Below are positions 1 to 9,571 of a DNA stretch of 64,000 bases, one piece after another. The stretch's first letter is position 1. The number at the start of each line of letters is the position of its first letter. The notes below the pieces were generated by a model, which saw nothing but the letters and a program-made list of their open reading frames with translations, made no database searches and was not told the origin of the DNA. Origin of the DNA: Clostridia bacterium (GTDB lineage Bacteria; Bacillota_A; Clostridia; Oscillospirales; CAG-272); contig JAFTUD010000015.1 in NCBI GenBank assembly GCA_017466455.1, positions 32,058 to 96,057 of the forward strand, read 5' to 3'. The position numbers and the translations under genes are program-made.

Positions 1-102
1 AACTTTGATTTACAAGTGTAAACCTTAGGTTGCTTTTCTTAAAAAATAGAGTATATGCGCGTAAATTTTAATAATAATCATTGCATAAACACGCTATGTA
101 GT

Positions 103-135
103 AAAACTAAGACTCGCCAAGGCTTAGCGAGTCTT
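103..135 (-). terminator. Rho-independent terminator of the GH43/GH3 operon
   Basis: A 9-bp perfect stem (AAGACTCGC with GCGAGTCTT, at 109-117 and 127-135) lies just past the GH43 stop codon and is followed on the minus strand by a short T-rich run (AGTTTTACT). Position and form fit an intrinsic terminator of the minus-strand operon. Nothing else is seen in 1-100. Confidence 0.7.
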
Positions 136-143
136 AAAATTTA

Positions 144-1604
144 TTAGCTAAAGGAAACTTCAATCACATCAACTGCACCTTGACCGACATATCTGAAATA
201 AAGTGCGCTTTTGCCCGAAATATCGATACAGCACGCGCTGTTTTTCCACTCGGCAGACGGAGAAATCTCGATTTTTTCAAGGGCAACGCCGTTTTCGTCG
301 GTCAAAACCTCAAGCGCACCGCAGGGCGTAATATCACCCGAGCGATACTTGACTGAAATTTTCGTCTTGCCCTTGAAATCAAAATACTTGTAGCCGAAAA
401 GCGAGCCATTTTCAATCTCACAAAGAAATCTTTCATCATTTCTGCAAATTATGTGCGGAAGTCGCCTGTCCTGACAAGGACCGTAGCGCATAGCACCGTT
501 AGTCAGCGCACAGCAAATAATTGCAGGATATGCCCCCTGTGCCGCCAAAGGACCGCCATTAAGACCGCAGGAGGTAATTTCCACCTGTGGGATAAAACCG
601 TTTGGCAAAATCTCAATTTTCTCGGCACACCCCTGCCTTGAAAGCTCGGTTTTTGTCGTGTGCCTGTGGTAGAAAATGTACCACTCCCCGTTGATTTTCT
701 CAATGCTTCCGTGGTTATTTCCCGTTCTCATTATTTGATTTTCATAGGTTCTTCCGTTATATCCGATGTCCCCATTAGAAACGATAACACCGCCGTATGT
801 AAAGTCCTTGTCGGGGTAGTCGCTTGTCGCATATGCAAGCTCGTGTCCGTTAAATGTAGAGTAGATAAAGTAGTATTTTTCACCCACCTTACGCATTGAA
901 CTTGCCTCAAAAAACTCATGTCCCTCAAACGAAGTGCCACGCATATCCCGCGGAAAAATTCTTGTTGGTATAGTCTTAACCGTTAGCATATCATCATATA
1001 GCTCAACGGTAAACGGACCCATGACGCCGTCTGGTGCGCCCTCAATTTCCTCTTTTGTCTTTTTAAATGTGGAAATTTGATGCTTGATGCCCTCATCGTA
1101 GTCAAAATCACGCTCGAAATTCCACCACATTCCGTAGTATAGGCGGATAGCTCCGTTGTCATTTATCACCGCAGGGTCAAAGATTACACCGCTTTGAAAC
1201 GGAGTGCCGTGCGGATTTTTAACATGCCCGTGAAACTTAAACTCACCGCAGGGCGTGTCACATACCGCAACGCTCAAAATGTATGAGCAGTCGGGATAAT
1301 GGTTAGCAAGCGAGTAAAAAAGATAATACCGCCCATCATTTCCCTTGACCGTGTCAGGGGCGAACATGTATCTGTAATTTGGGTAAAGCGGGTCGTTCTT
1401 CGCTTTGTAAATTACCCCCTCGTACCGCCAATTTTTCAAATCGTCAACGGGCGCGGAGTAGCATACATAGTCAAGCATGCAAAACGCATCGCCGTTTTCC
1501 TTATCGTGTGAGCCGTAAACATACACCCTGTCCCCGAAAACATGAGGCTCACCGTCGGGCACATATTCATTAAGTGGCATATAAGGATTAAAAACCTGCT
1601 TCAT
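144..1604 (-). CDS. Glycoside hydrolase family 43 protein with C-terminal CBM6-like domain
   Basis: Predicted exo-acting arabinofuranosidase or xylosidase of clan GH-F (486 aa). The five-bladed propeller signature is visible: catalytic-base Asp17 in PDGEPHVF, a second Asp in FDPAVI near residue 143, and the acid Glu in FFEASSMRK near residue 235, plus the late HGSIEKINGEWYIFYHR blade. Residues from about 370 to the end look like a beta-sandwich carbohydrate-binding module (CBM6-like). There is no signal peptide, so it should act in the cytoplasm on imported oligosaccharides. It is the last gene of a minus-strand operon, 9 bp after the GH3 gene, with its own AAGGAGC ribosome site. Family is firm from motifs; the exact substrate (arabino- versus xylo-) is inference. 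Confidence 0.85.
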   Translation of the reverse strand: MKQVFNPYMPLNEYVPDGEPHVFGDRVYVYGSHDKENGDAFCMLDYVCYSAPVDDLKNWRYEGVIYKAKNDPLYPNYRYMFAPDTVKGNDGRYYLFYSLANHYPDCSYILSVAVCDTPCGEFKFHGHVKNPHGTPFQSGVIFDPAVINDNGAIRLYYGMWWNFERDFDYDEGIKHQISTFKKTKEEIEGAPDGVMGPFTVELYDDMLTVKTIPTRIFPRDMRGTSFEGHEFFEASSMRKVGEKYYFIYSTFNGHELAYATSDYPDKDFTYGGVIVSNGDIGYNGRTYENQIMRTGNNHGSIEKINGEWYIFYHRHTTKTELSRQGCAEKIEILPNGFIPQVEITSCGLNGGPLAAQGAYPAIICCALTNGAMRYGPCQDRRLPHIICRNDERFLCEIENGSLFGYKYFDFKGKTKISVKYRSGDITPCGALEVLTDENGVALEKIEISPSAEWKNSACCIDISGKSALYFRYVGQGAVDVIEVSFS

Positions 1605-1613
1605 AGTAGCTCC

Positions 1614-3494
1614 TTAAAATTTAACAGTTATCGTCTCGCCGACACGCACAAAAATCTTCTTGAAATCAACAAGCTCGGGATGTGGCTCACTCTTGAACTT
1701 AAGCACAGAGTAAGGCGTGTCCATTCCGCCCCTGTTGCTTACCTCAACCGTGTCACTGTCAATCCACCTCTCGGAAATGTCACCGTAGGTAAGACCGTGA
1801 CCGAATGGATAAAGAGGCGACCCCTTAAAGAATTTGTATGTGCGATTTTTCATACTGTAATCTTTGAATGGCGGAAGGTCATCAGTCGAACGATAGAAGG
1901 TAACAGGCAAGCGACCGCTTGGTGAAACCTTACCGAAAAGTATATCGGCAAGCGCATTACCGCCCTGCGCACCGGGATAGAAGCATTGAATAACCGCGTC
2001 ACATTTTTCGTCCTGCTCACAAAGAGAAACACAGCTACCGCTAATGTTTACAAAAATGGTAGGCTTGCCAAGCTTTATAATCTCATCAAAGAGCTTTTTT
2101 TGTGGCGCGGGAAGCTCAATGTCCTTTTTATCACCCGCCACATCGCCATTAAATGCGTCGCCCTCCTCTCCCTCTATTCCGGGATTCAGTCCCATACACA
2201 TAATAACAAGATCCGCCTTGTCCGCGCAAATTATTCCCTCGCGCAATGGATATCCACTCCACATGCACGAGCCGATGTCATTCGGATGACAGCCTGCCGC
2301 AAAAATGACCTTGCCGTCAAATTCTTCCTGAATAGCTCGAAGAGGAGTAACATATTTAGAAGGATTTCCGTTATAGTTACCTATCAAAACACTAAATCTG
2401 TCACTGTTAGGACCGATTACCGCAATAGTCTTGTACTTTTTTCTGTCAAGAGGCAAAATGCCATTGTTTTTAAGTAAAACAATACTCTCCTGAGCCATCT
2501 TGCGATTAAGTGCAGTATGCTCATCACACTCAACAATCTCAAAGGGAATATTGTCATATTCGCAATCGTCATCGAACATTCCAAGGCGGAAGCGCGCCTC
2601 AAACAGCTTTGTCACCGCCTCAGTAATCGTTTCCTCTGTAATAAGGTCCATTTCATAAGCCTCGTGCAGGCTGAGATAAGCATCGCCACAGTTAAGCTGA
2701 CAGCCATTATTTAGCGCAAGCGCAACGCTCTCAGGCTCACTGTCAGTAATGTGATGCCCTGCGTGAATATCTCTTATCGCACCGCAGTCCGAAACTACAT
2801 AGCCCTTAAAGCCAAGCTCGCCATAGAGAATATCACCAAGAAGTCTCTTGCTGGCACAGCACGCTTCACCGTTTACTCGGTTGTAAGCGCCCATTACCGC
2901 GGACGGATCAGCATTGTCAATGCAGTATTTGAATGCGCTAAGATAAGTTTCATAAAGGTCGGCATCAGATACAATCGCATCAAAGCTATGACGCTCACTC
3001 TCAGGACCGCTGTGAACAGCATAATGCTTTATTGTAGCATCAAGCTTTCTGTACTTGCCTTCACCCTGTAAGCCCTTTATAAACGCAACTCCCATCTTGC
3101 CTGTAAGAAGCGGGTCCTCGCCGTATGTTTCGTGACCGCGACCCCATCTTGGATCTCTGAAGATGTTTATGTTAGGCGACCAGAAGGTAAGCCCTTGATA
3201 TTGCTCAGTAGAGCCAAACTTCTTAAATTCGTTATATTTTGCTCTCGCCTCGTCTGAAATGGCGGTTGCAACCTCGTTCATAAGCTCGGTATTAAAGCTT
3301 GATGCAAGACCGATAGCCTGCGGAAAAACAGTAGCACAGCCTTGACGGGCAACACCGTGTAAGCACTCGTTCCACCAGTTGTACGCAGGCACACCGAGGC
3401 GCTCAATAGCAGGCGCATCATACCTCATTTGCGCCATCTTCTCCTCAATGGTCATCTTTGAAACAAGCTCCCTTGCTCTTTCCAAAAAAGTCAT
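1614..3494 (-). CDS. Glycoside hydrolase family 3 beta-glycosidase (xylosidase/glucosidase type)
   Basis: Retaining beta-glycosidase, 626 aa. The N-terminal TIM barrel opens with the xylosidase-like stretch YNWWNECLHGVAR, has the KHYAVHSGPE substrate-binding loop, and carries the nucleophile Asp in VVSDCGA near residue 237. The second alpha/beta sandwich domain is recognisable by LLKNNGILPL, GPNSDR and the PGAQGGNALADILFG block. The C-terminal fibronectin-III-like tail is short compared with typical 700-800 aa members, which may narrow substrate range. No signal peptide, so cytoplasmic. It follows the 646-aa hydrolase by 34 bp and precedes GH43, and together they suggest xylan- or arabinoxylan-oligosaccharide breakdown. 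The start is supported by AAGGAGAA eight bases upstream of the ATG. Confidence 0.88.
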   Translation of the reverse strand: MTFLERARELVSKMTIEEKMAQMRYDAPAIERLGVPAYNWWNECLHGVARQGCATVFPQAIGLASSFNTELMNEVATAISDEARAKYNEFKKFGSTEQYQGLTFWSPNINIFRDPRWGRGHETYGEDPLLTGKMGVAFIKGLQGEGKYRKLDATIKHYAVHSGPESERHSFDAIVSDADLYETYLSAFKYCIDNADPSAVMGAYNRVNGEACCASKRLLGDILYGELGFKGYVVSDCGAIRDIHAGHHITDSEPESVALALNNGCQLNCGDAYLSLHEAYEMDLITEETITEAVTKLFEARFRLGMFDDDCEYDNIPFEIVECDEHTALNRKMAQESIVLLKNNGILPLDRKKYKTIAVIGPNSDRFSVLIGNYNGNPSKYVTPLRAIQEEFDGKVIFAAGCHPNDIGSCMWSGYPLREGIICADKADLVIMCMGLNPGIEGEEGDAFNGDVAGDKKDIELPAPQKKLFDEIIKLGKPTIFVNISGSCVSLCEQDEKCDAVIQCFYPGAQGGNALADILFGKVSPSGRLPVTFYRSTDDLPPFKDYSMKNRTYKFFKGSPLYPFGHGLTYGDISERWIDSDTVEVSNRGGMDTPYSVLKFKSEPHPELVDFKKIFVRVGETITVKF

Positions 3495-3528
3495 AATAAA
3501 TTCTCCTTAAATAAAATTTCTATTGTAA

Positions 3529-5469
3529 TTATTTCTCTATAAACAAAACTACAGGGTCAAGCGTAGCGCAGGGAATATCAAGAATGTACCTGTCCCCAAA
3601 GCGCTCAAAGCCAACCGCAGAGCACGACCCGTCGGGCATCAACCTATCAAAGCCCGTAGCCTCAAAATCGCACACAAGCTCCAGCTTTTCAATAGGGTCA
3701 AGACCAATGTTGAATACCGCGCAAAATACACGGCCATCAGCCATATCGGCACATCTGAAATAAACCTCTTCATCGTTAGGATAATAAACAGGTAGCTCGC
3801 CCATCTCGGAGGCTATATCTATAAGCTGTTGCTTTCTTGAATAGCTAAGGAACGAAAATGCCGTGTCAAGCCTAAATTCAGCCACAGGGCTACCGCAAAA
3901 TACCGCAACACTACCACCAAGCTCGTTTTTGTAAACCGTTACCGCAGGGAATAGCCTTTCAAAATTCGTGTCATCATTACTGTTGCAAGCATACGATTTA
4001 ACCGCCACATCATCGGATATAGGATAAAGCGCCATTGTCTTTTGTTGCACAGGCAAAATAGCACCGCTTTCAAGAATTTCACGGTATGGCGTTTTTCCGT
4101 TCCACCTGTCAACGGTAACGCCTAAATACTTGGAAAAACCGCGCTCACAGAGGTTTTTCGCCGTGTCCGAGGCAAGAATTACAGGATGAGATAAAAGCTC
4201 CAAAAGCTCCGCATCTGAAAATCTCGTGTCCACATCACCCTCAAGACAGGTAATGCCCCCCATTTCACTTGAAAAATACATAGGAAGTCCAAGCCTTTCA
4301 AGCACACAGTAGCTCCAGCCGTCCCATTCCTCCTTTACACGACCGTATGTAAAGTCAGGCGTTGACGGCACAAAAATCCTACACCCTCTCCACCGTAGCG
4401 TTGGCTGTAGCTCGGCAAGACGCTCGTAAAAGCCAAAATTTTTCGCAAGCACACGCCGATAAGCACGACCGCTTTCGGGCTCATAAGTAACAAGGCGAGT
4501 TATCCAATGCTTAGCACCGTTAGTGCCCTCTAAAATTGAGCCCGTGTAATGCGTGTGTAGCGACATTGCCCCAGTGCTGTATCTGTTTTGCGGGCATGTG
4601 TCTGTTTCTGCAAGAAGCACATCTGCCTTACCCTTAAGCTTCGCAATTTGCGTTGAAGCACGGTGAAACGCGCGTGAAAAGAATCTTGCTCCTGCAGGTG
4701 TGTAATTTCCGTTGTTAATGCGCACGGTTACAGGGTTACCCTCGCCGGCAAGCTCGCTTGCAATCTCATATGCAAACTCCGCATTGTTTCCGCAACAGCA
4801 GTATGATGCGGGAAGGGAGGGGTCAACGGCATCAATTCCTGCCCTCATTATCTTGGCAGTATGCACAAGTGACTCCATTTGCGTTTGAATATAAATATCC
4901 GTGTATTCCTTGTATTTTTCGCCCCTTGCATTTACAATCTCCCAAAGCTCCGAGCGAGAAAGAGAAGTGCCGGCGCGCTCATTAAACAATTGCATATGCA
5001 AAGGACACGCACAGCCCTCGCCCTTGTACCATATCGTGCGAAAATCATCATCTATCATAATATGCTCGGGCTGACACGACGCAATCGTTTTCATTACATT
5101 GTAAATATAGTCCTGAAATCCCGTGTCACAGGGACAGCATACCCTTGTTGCCACTCCGTCGCAAAAGTTTACATGTGTTTGATACGGAAACATCTCTCCA
5201 AGCACCCAGCCGTGTCCAACCGATGCCTGAACAAGAATACCGCACGAAAGACCCATAGATGCAAGCCTTTCCTTAAAAAGCATATATTTTTCGCAAAGCA
5301 TTCCCGCCTTGTCAGATGGCGGATTGCCCTCGGGCACAAGCGTCATTTTAAATAAAGCACACGACGCAATCCCATTCTCATATTGCTCCTTAATATCCTG
5401 ACAAATCTCATCAATATGCGCTACATCAAGTGGCATAATGCTATATGAATAAAGCTTCCCCTTTTCCAT
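3529..5469 (-). CDS. Putative glycoside hydrolase-like TIM-barrel protein, unknown specificity
   Basis: A 646-aa cytoplasmic protein I do not assign to a named family. It has the layout of a beta/alpha-barrel hydrolase: an early 'second-half strand' block ending MIDDDFRTIWYKGEGC near residues 138-155, acidic residues after predicted strands (LLAETDTCPQNRYSTG), a glutamine-amidotransferase-like middle (YGRVKEEWDGWSYCVLERLG, as in GH42-like beta-galactosidase trimer domains) and a C-terminal beta-sandwich. The presence of many Cys residues (CCPC, CCCG) is unusual for this fold and fits an intracellular location. It is first in the minus-strand operon with GH3 and GH43, under a TTGAAG-N17-TATACT promoter. 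An exo-glycosidase role is inferred from fold and neighbours only. Confidence 0.6.
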   Translation of the reverse strand: MEKGKLYSYSIMPLDVAHIDEICQDIKEQYENGIASCALFKMTLVPEGNPPSDKAGMLCEKYMLFKERLASMGLSCGILVQASVGHGWVLGEMFPYQTHVNFCDGVATRVCCPCDTGFQDYIYNVMKTIASCQPEHIMIDDDFRTIWYKGEGCACPLHMQLFNERAGTSLSRSELWEIVNARGEKYKEYTDIYIQTQMESLVHTAKIMRAGIDAVDPSLPASYCCCGNNAEFAYEIASELAGEGNPVTVRINNGNYTPAGARFFSRAFHRASTQIAKLKGKADVLLAETDTCPQNRYSTGAMSLHTHYTGSILEGTNGAKHWITRLVTYEPESGRAYRRVLAKNFGFYERLAELQPTLRWRGCRIFVPSTPDFTYGRVKEEWDGWSYCVLERLGLPMYFSSEMGGITCLEGDVDTRFSDAELLELLSHPVILASDTAKNLCERGFSKYLGVTVDRWNGKTPYREILESGAILPVQQKTMALYPISDDVAVKSYACNSNDDTNFERLFPAVTVYKNELGGSVAVFCGSPVAEFRLDTAFSFLSYSRKQQLIDIASEMGELPVYYPNDEEVYFRCADMADGRVFCAVFNIGLDPIEKLELVCDFEATGFDRLMPDGSCSAVGFERFGDRYILDIPCATLDPVVLFIEK

Positions 5470-5511
5470 AAAAACCTCAAAAGCTTAAATTTGAGCGTAG
5501 CTCATGTCTAA

Positions 5512-5540
5512 AGTATACCATGCCATATTCCAAACTTCAA
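5512..5540 (-). promoter_or_regulatory. Sigma-A-type promoter for the hydrolase/GH3/GH43 operon
   Basis: On the minus strand TTGAAG (5540-5535) and TATACT (5517-5512) are separated by 17 bp and lie about 45 bp upstream of the 646-aa gene. No AraC-type repeat was recognised nearby. Confidence 0.6.
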
Positions 5541-5588
5541 TATAAAAACAAAAAAATAATCCCGCAATAATACCTTTTTCTTATCCCC

Positions 5589-5617
5589 TTGACATCTTGC
5601 GCCGACTTATGTATAAT
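5589..5617 (+). promoter_or_regulatory. Consensus promoter for the ABC-F gene
   Basis: TTGACA (5589-5594), 17-bp spacer, TATAAT (5612-5617), followed by AAAAGGAGGG and the ATG at 5651. This perfect housekeeping promoter suggests constitutive expression, with a leader too short for a typical ARE-ABC-F attenuator. Confidence 0.85.
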
Positions 5618-5650
5618 ATAAAGGAATAAAAACAGCAAAAGGAGGGAAAT

Positions 5651-7549
5651 ATGCTTTACCAAATCAAAAACGGAGCAGTAGAGCTCGGCGCAAGCACAAT
5701 CCTAAAAAGGATTGATTTTGAAATCCGTGATACGGAGAAAATCGCCATAGTAGGAAGAAACGGTTGCGGTAAAACAACCCTTCTTAAGCTCATCTTAGGC
5801 GAGGTTGACTTAACTCGAAACGGCGAGGACACGCAGATTATAAAAAGCGCAAAACTCACCGTAGGTTGCCTTAACCAAGGCGCATTTAAAAGCCTTGATA
5901 AAACCGTAGATGAGGAAATTAGCGAGGTGTTCGCCCCCCTTATCGCAAAGAAGAAAAGACTTGATAGCCTTCTTGAGCAAATGCAAAGCTCAAGTGACAT
6001 AAAAATAATGGACGAATATACACGCCTTCAGGGCGAATTTGAATCACAGGATGGCTATTTTTACGAAAAGGAGTATAATCTTCTGTTCCAAAAATTCGGC
6101 TTTTTGCCCGAGGATAAGAAAAGACCCTTAAGCACCTTTTCGGGCGGTCAGCTTACAAAGCTTGCATTTATAAAGCTACTTTTGGAGCGCCCCGATGTGC
6201 TTCTTCTCGATGAGCCTACAAACCATCTTGATATAACAACCCTTGAATGGCTTGAGGAATACCTTAAATCGTATAAAAAAGCGGTTGTAATCGTATCTCA
6301 CGATAGAATGTTCCTTGATAAAATTGCCGATGTTGTGTATGAAATAGAGCACGGAATAACAAAGCGATATGTAGGAAATTATTCCTCATTTGTCAAGCAA
6401 AAGGAGGAAAATTACGAGCGTGAGCTAAAGGCATATAAGGCGCAAAGGGCGGAAATCGCCCGTCTTGAGGCGCTTATTGAGCGCTTCCGTGATACGCCAA
6501 CTAAGGTTGCCATGACCGACTCCAAAATGAAACAAATTGAGCATATGGAGAAGCTCGAGGAGCCGAGGCGCTTTGATACAAGAGCCTTCAAGGCATCATT
6601 TACCCCAAATCGCGATACAGGTAAGGATGTTTTGACGGTAAATAACCTGAAAATCGGATATGGTGAGCCACTTGCAACCGTATCCTTTAAGCAATATAAA
6701 AAGCAAAGAATAGGCATAATAGGCGGTAACGGTCTTGGTAAGTCAACCCTGCTCAAAACCCTCGTTGGAGCGCTCCCTAAGATAAGCGGAGATTTTTCCT
6801 TCGGTCATCAGGTTGATGTTGGATACTTTGATCAGCAAATGATGCAAATCTCCTCAAATAAAACAGTCCTTGATGAGTTTTGGGATGAGTTTCCTAAGCT
6901 CAGTGAAACCGAGGCAAGGAGCGCACTTGGCGCATTCTTGTTCACGGGTGATGATGTGTTTAAGCAAATCAGCATGCTCTCAGGCGGTGAGCGCGTGCGC
7001 CTTGCCCTTGTCAAAATCCTTCAAACAAAGCCTAATTTCCTAATCCTTGATGAGCCAACCAACCATATGGATATGATAGGTAAGGAGGCTCTTGAAAATA
7101 TGCTTCTTGCCTTTGACGGCACACTCCTGTTTGTTTCTCACGATAGATACTTTGTGAAAAAGCTTGCCGAAAGCCTTATCGTATTTGACGGAAGCGAGGC
7201 AAAGCACCTGCCGTATACCTATGAGGAATATCTTGAAAAGCGCGATACATTACCCACCCAAATTCAAAAAGCGGTAAGGATAGAGCAGGAAGCGCCAAGT
7301 AAGGGTAAGGATGACTATAATCGCTCTAAGGAAAGGTCAAAGAACGAAAGGCGTCTTGCCAAGGTAAGGGAGCTTATCGCAGAGGTTGAAAATAAAATTG
7401 ATGAAAAAGCCAAGCAGAGCGCCCTTGATGAAAACCAAAGCAACTATACACTCCTTTGCCAAATCTCAAACGAAATTGAAGAGCTTGAGGAAAAGCTCCT
7501 TGCTCTTATGGAGGAGTGCGAAACACTTGAAAAAATTCTGAATTCCTAA
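5651..7549 (+). CDS. ABC-F family ATP-binding protein (ribosome-associated)
   Basis: A 632-aa protein with two ABC ATPase cassettes and no membrane segments, the hallmark of ABC-F translation factors. Cassette 1 has Walker A GRNGCGKTT (about residue 36-44), signature FSGGQ and Walker B LLLDEPTNHLD. Cassette 2 has GGNGLGKST, LSGGERVRLAL and LILDEPTNHMD. A charged linker rich in Lys/Glu/Arg separates them (the P-site tRNA interaction motif region), and the C-terminal 90 residues are a Glu/Lys coiled coil. It acts on the ribosome, either in general translation quality control or in antibiotic protection; sequence alone does not decide. Single-gene transcription unit with its own promoter and terminator, divergent from the GH operon. 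Confidence 0.92.
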   Translation: MLYQIKNGAVELGASTILKRIDFEIRDTEKIAIVGRNGCGKTTLLKLILGEVDLTRNGEDTQIIKSAKLTVGCLNQGAFKSLDKTVDEEISEVFAPLIAKKKRLDSLLEQMQSSSDIKIMDEYTRLQGEFESQDGYFYEKEYNLLFQKFGFLPEDKKRPLSTFSGGQLTKLAFIKLLLERPDVLLLDEPTNHLDITTLEWLEEYLKSYKKAVVIVSHDRMFLDKIADVVYEIEHGITKRYVGNYSSFVKQKEENYERELKAYKAQRAEIARLEALIERFRDTPTKVAMTDSKMKQIEHMEKLEEPRRFDTRAFKASFTPNRDTGKDVLTVNNLKIGYGEPLATVSFKQYKKQRIGIIGGNGLGKSTLLKTLVGALPKISGDFSFGHQVDVGYFDQQMMQISSNKTVLDEFWDEFPKLSETEARSALGAFLFTGDDVFKQISMLSGGERVRLALVKILQTKPNFLILDEPTNHMDMIGKEALENMLLAFDGTLLFVSHDRYFVKKLAESLIVFDGSEAKHLPYTYEEYLEKRDTLPTQIQKAVRIEQEAPSKGKDDYNRSKERSKNERRLAKVRELIAEVENKIDEKAKQSALDENQSNYTLLCQISNEIEELEEKLLALMEECETLEKILNS

Positions 7550-7558
7550 AAACAAAAG

Positions 7559-7585
7559 GCTCGGAGCACAGCTCTGAGCTTTTTT
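7559..7585 (+). terminator. Rho-independent terminator after ABC-F
   Basis: Stem GCTCGGAGC / GCTCTGAGC with loop ACA (one G-U pair) followed by TTTTTT, ten bases past the stop codon. Confidence 0.9.
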
Positions 7586-7648
7586 CGCATGGAGAAAATT
7601 AAGCGCACAAAAAGTACTCGTAATTTTAATAAAATTTCCTTTATAATA

Positions 7649-7677
7649 TTGAAATGTGCTAACCTTTATGATATACT
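7649..7677 (+). promoter_or_regulatory. Promoter of the isomerase/oxidoreductase pair
   Basis: TTGAAA (7649-7654), 17-bp spacer, TATACT (7672-7677), 52 bp before the isomerase ATG. Confidence 0.65.
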
Positions 7678-7728
7678 AAGCTTAGCAATGATACTTGTAT
7701 TGCTAATATTTAAACAGAGGTACATAGA

Positions 7729-8550
7729 ATGAAACTTGGAACAATGGTTCACCTTGGTGACAATGTGATTCAAAAAATCAAGGATGTTAAGAAAATGGGC
7801 TTTGAGTCCTTTCAGCTTTGTTGCTGGAATTTTGATTATTTCACTCAGGAATGGGCAGATAAGGTAAAGGCTTGCACGGATGAGCAGGGGCTTGAAATCA
7901 GTGCTGTATGGTGCGGATGGGAAGGCGAGGCATGCTGGGACTTCACAAGAGGACCGATAACTCTTGGAATCGTTCCTGTGTATTTCAGAGAAAAGAGAAT
8001 TGCTAACCTCAAAAAGGGCTCTGACTTCACAAAAATGCTCGGCGTTACCGATATGGCAACTCATATGGGCTTCATTCCCGAAAATCCAAATACAGATGAT
8101 TACCGCGGAGTTGTTTCCGCTATTAGGGAGATTGCCGAGTATTGCAAGGCAAACGGACAATATCTCCTTTTTGAAACAGGACAGGAAACACCAATTACAC
8201 TTAAAAGGACTATTGAAACAGTTGGCACAGGTAACCTTGGAATAAACCTTGACCCTGCAAACCTTCTCTTGTACGGAAAGGCTAATCCGTGCGATGCCGT
8301 TGACATCTTCGGCGATTATGTAAGAGGCGTGCACGCAAAGGACGGAGAATACCCAACTGACCCTCGTTGGCTCGGATGCGAAAAGCGTATCGGTGACGGC
8401 AGGGCGAATTTCTCGGTTCTTATTCCAAAGCTCATTAAGGAGCACGGCTACGATGGCTCAATCACCATTGAGCGCGAGATTGACGGCGACAAGCAAATTG
8501 AAGATATACTGTATGCAAAAAAATTCTTGGAGGATATTATCAATGGCTGA
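7729..8550 (+). CDS. Sugar phosphate isomerase/epimerase (xylose-isomerase-like TIM barrel)
   Basis: A 273-aa AP-endonuclease-2/xylose-isomerase-like barrel. Metal-ligand positions of the family are visible in order: LLFETGQET (Glu), GINLDPANLLLYG (Asp), GVHAKDGEYP (His/Asp) and the final ITIEREIDG (Glu). Such enzymes isomerise or epimerise keto-sugars or inositol derivatives. It overlaps the following Gfo/Idh/MocA dehydrogenase by 8 bp, so the two are translationally coupled and probably act in one pathway (oxidise at a ring position, epimerise, reduce). The substrate cannot be read from sequence. Confidence 0.85.
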   Translation: MKLGTMVHLGDNVIQKIKDVKKMGFESFQLCCWNFDYFTQEWADKVKACTDEQGLEISAVWCGWEGEACWDFTRGPITLGIVPVYFREKRIANLKKGSDFTKMLGVTDMATHMGFIPENPNTDDYRGVVSAIREIAEYCKANGQYLLFETGQETPITLKRTIETVGTGNLGINLDPANLLLYGKANPCDAVDIFGDYVRGVHAKDGEYPTDPRWLGCEKRIGDGRANFSVLIPKLIKEHGYDGSITIEREIDGDKQIEDILYAKKFLEDIING

Positions 8551-9517
8551 TATCAGAGTAGGACTTATCGGCATCGGCGGAATGGGCGGATGCCACTATG
8601 GAAATTACAAGGAAGTAAAGGGCGCGAAAATCGTTGCGGTTGCCGATGTTCGTGTGGATATGGCAAAGGAAAAGACTAAGGACGACGGCGTTAAGGTTTA
8701 TGCCGATTATAAGGAAATGCTTGCAAATGAGGAGCTTGATATGGTTGACATTTGCACACCGAGCTTCCTTCACGCCGAAATGGCAATAGAGTGCCTTGAA
8801 AAGGGATATCATGTGCTTTGCGAAAAGCCTATGACACTTACAAGCGATGAGGCTAAAAGCGTTCTTGAGGCAAGCAAAAGGACTGATAAAAACTTTATGG
8901 CAGCCCATGTTGTAAGATTTATGACTCCTTATGTATATTTGAGAGAGATAATCAAAAGCGGTGAGCTCGGTAAGCTCATGCGCCTTGATATGAAGCGTAT
9001 TTCATCAATCCCCGTATGGAGCTGGGAGGACTGGATGAGAGATGAAAAGCGTAGTGGCGGAGTAATCACTGACCTTTCAATCCACGATATCGACTATGTT
9101 CAAAGCCTTCTTGGTATGCCTGATGAAATCTCAAGCTATCGCTACGGTCTTAAAAACAATAACGACTTTGCACAAACCGAAATGCTCTACGGCGAAACAC
9201 TCGTTAGCTGTGAGGGAACATGGTATAACGCGCCAATTCCGTTCCACGCAACCTACCTTGCAGTGTTTGAAAACGGATATGTGGAAAGCACCGATAAGAT
9301 TTATAAGAACGGAAAGGCGGTTGAGCTTCAAAAGGAGCAGGCAAAGGAGCTTGACCTCGGCATAAATGTAGGCAACGATAACGGATACCTTAACGAAATC
9401 CAATATTTCGTTGATTGTATTCATAACGGAACAAAGCCAACGCTTGTAACCCCTGAAAGCTCGGCACAAACAATGGCACTCGTTGACGAAATTAAATCAA
9501 AGGCAAGAAAAATATAA
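8543..9517 (+). CDS. Gfo/Idh/MocA family NAD(P)-dependent oxidoreductase
   Basis: A 324-aa dehydrogenase with an N-terminal Rossmann fold (GIGGMGGCHYGNY, about residues 9-21, then VAVADVR) and the family hallmark CEKPMT near residue 95; the C-terminal beta-sheet substrate domain includes GGVITDLSIHDIDYVQ with the conserved Asp/His. The start chosen is the ATG at 8543, which overlaps the isomerase stop; a longer in-frame extension upstream lies wholly inside the isomerase and lacks family similarity. It should oxidise a sugar or inositol hydroxyl together with its coupled isomerase. The unit ends in a hairpin at 9528-9552. Confidence 0.88.
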   Translation: MADIRVGLIGIGGMGGCHYGNYKEVKGAKIVAVADVRVDMAKEKTKDDGVKVYADYKEMLANEELDMVDICTPSFLHAEMAIECLEKGYHVLCEKPMTLTSDEAKSVLEASKRTDKNFMAAHVVRFMTPYVYLREIIKSGELGKLMRLDMKRISSIPVWSWEDWMRDEKRSGGVITDLSIHDIDYVQSLLGMPDEISSYRYGLKNNNDFAQTEMLYGETLVSCEGTWYNAPIPFHATYLAVFENGYVESTDKIYKNGKAVELQKEQAKELDLGINVGNDNGYLNEIQYFVDCIHNGTKPTLVTPESSAQTMALVDEIKSKARKI

Positions 9518-9527
9518 ATAAATTCAA

Positions 9528-9552
9528 GGGGGTGCTTTAAAAGCACCCCTTT
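9528..9552 (+). terminator. Hairpin terminator after the oxidoreductase
   Basis: GGGGTGCTTT / AAGCACCCC stem with a very short T run. The T tract is weak, so read-through into the SPFH gene is possible. Confidence 0.55.
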
Positions 9553-9571
9553 GCGAAAACGGAGGAATATT

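Noticed and set aside
7666..8445. A 259-codon open frame antisense to the sugar isomerase
   Set aside because: It lies wholly opposite a clear family member, has no ribosome site or recognisable domain, and arises from codon bias of the sense gene.
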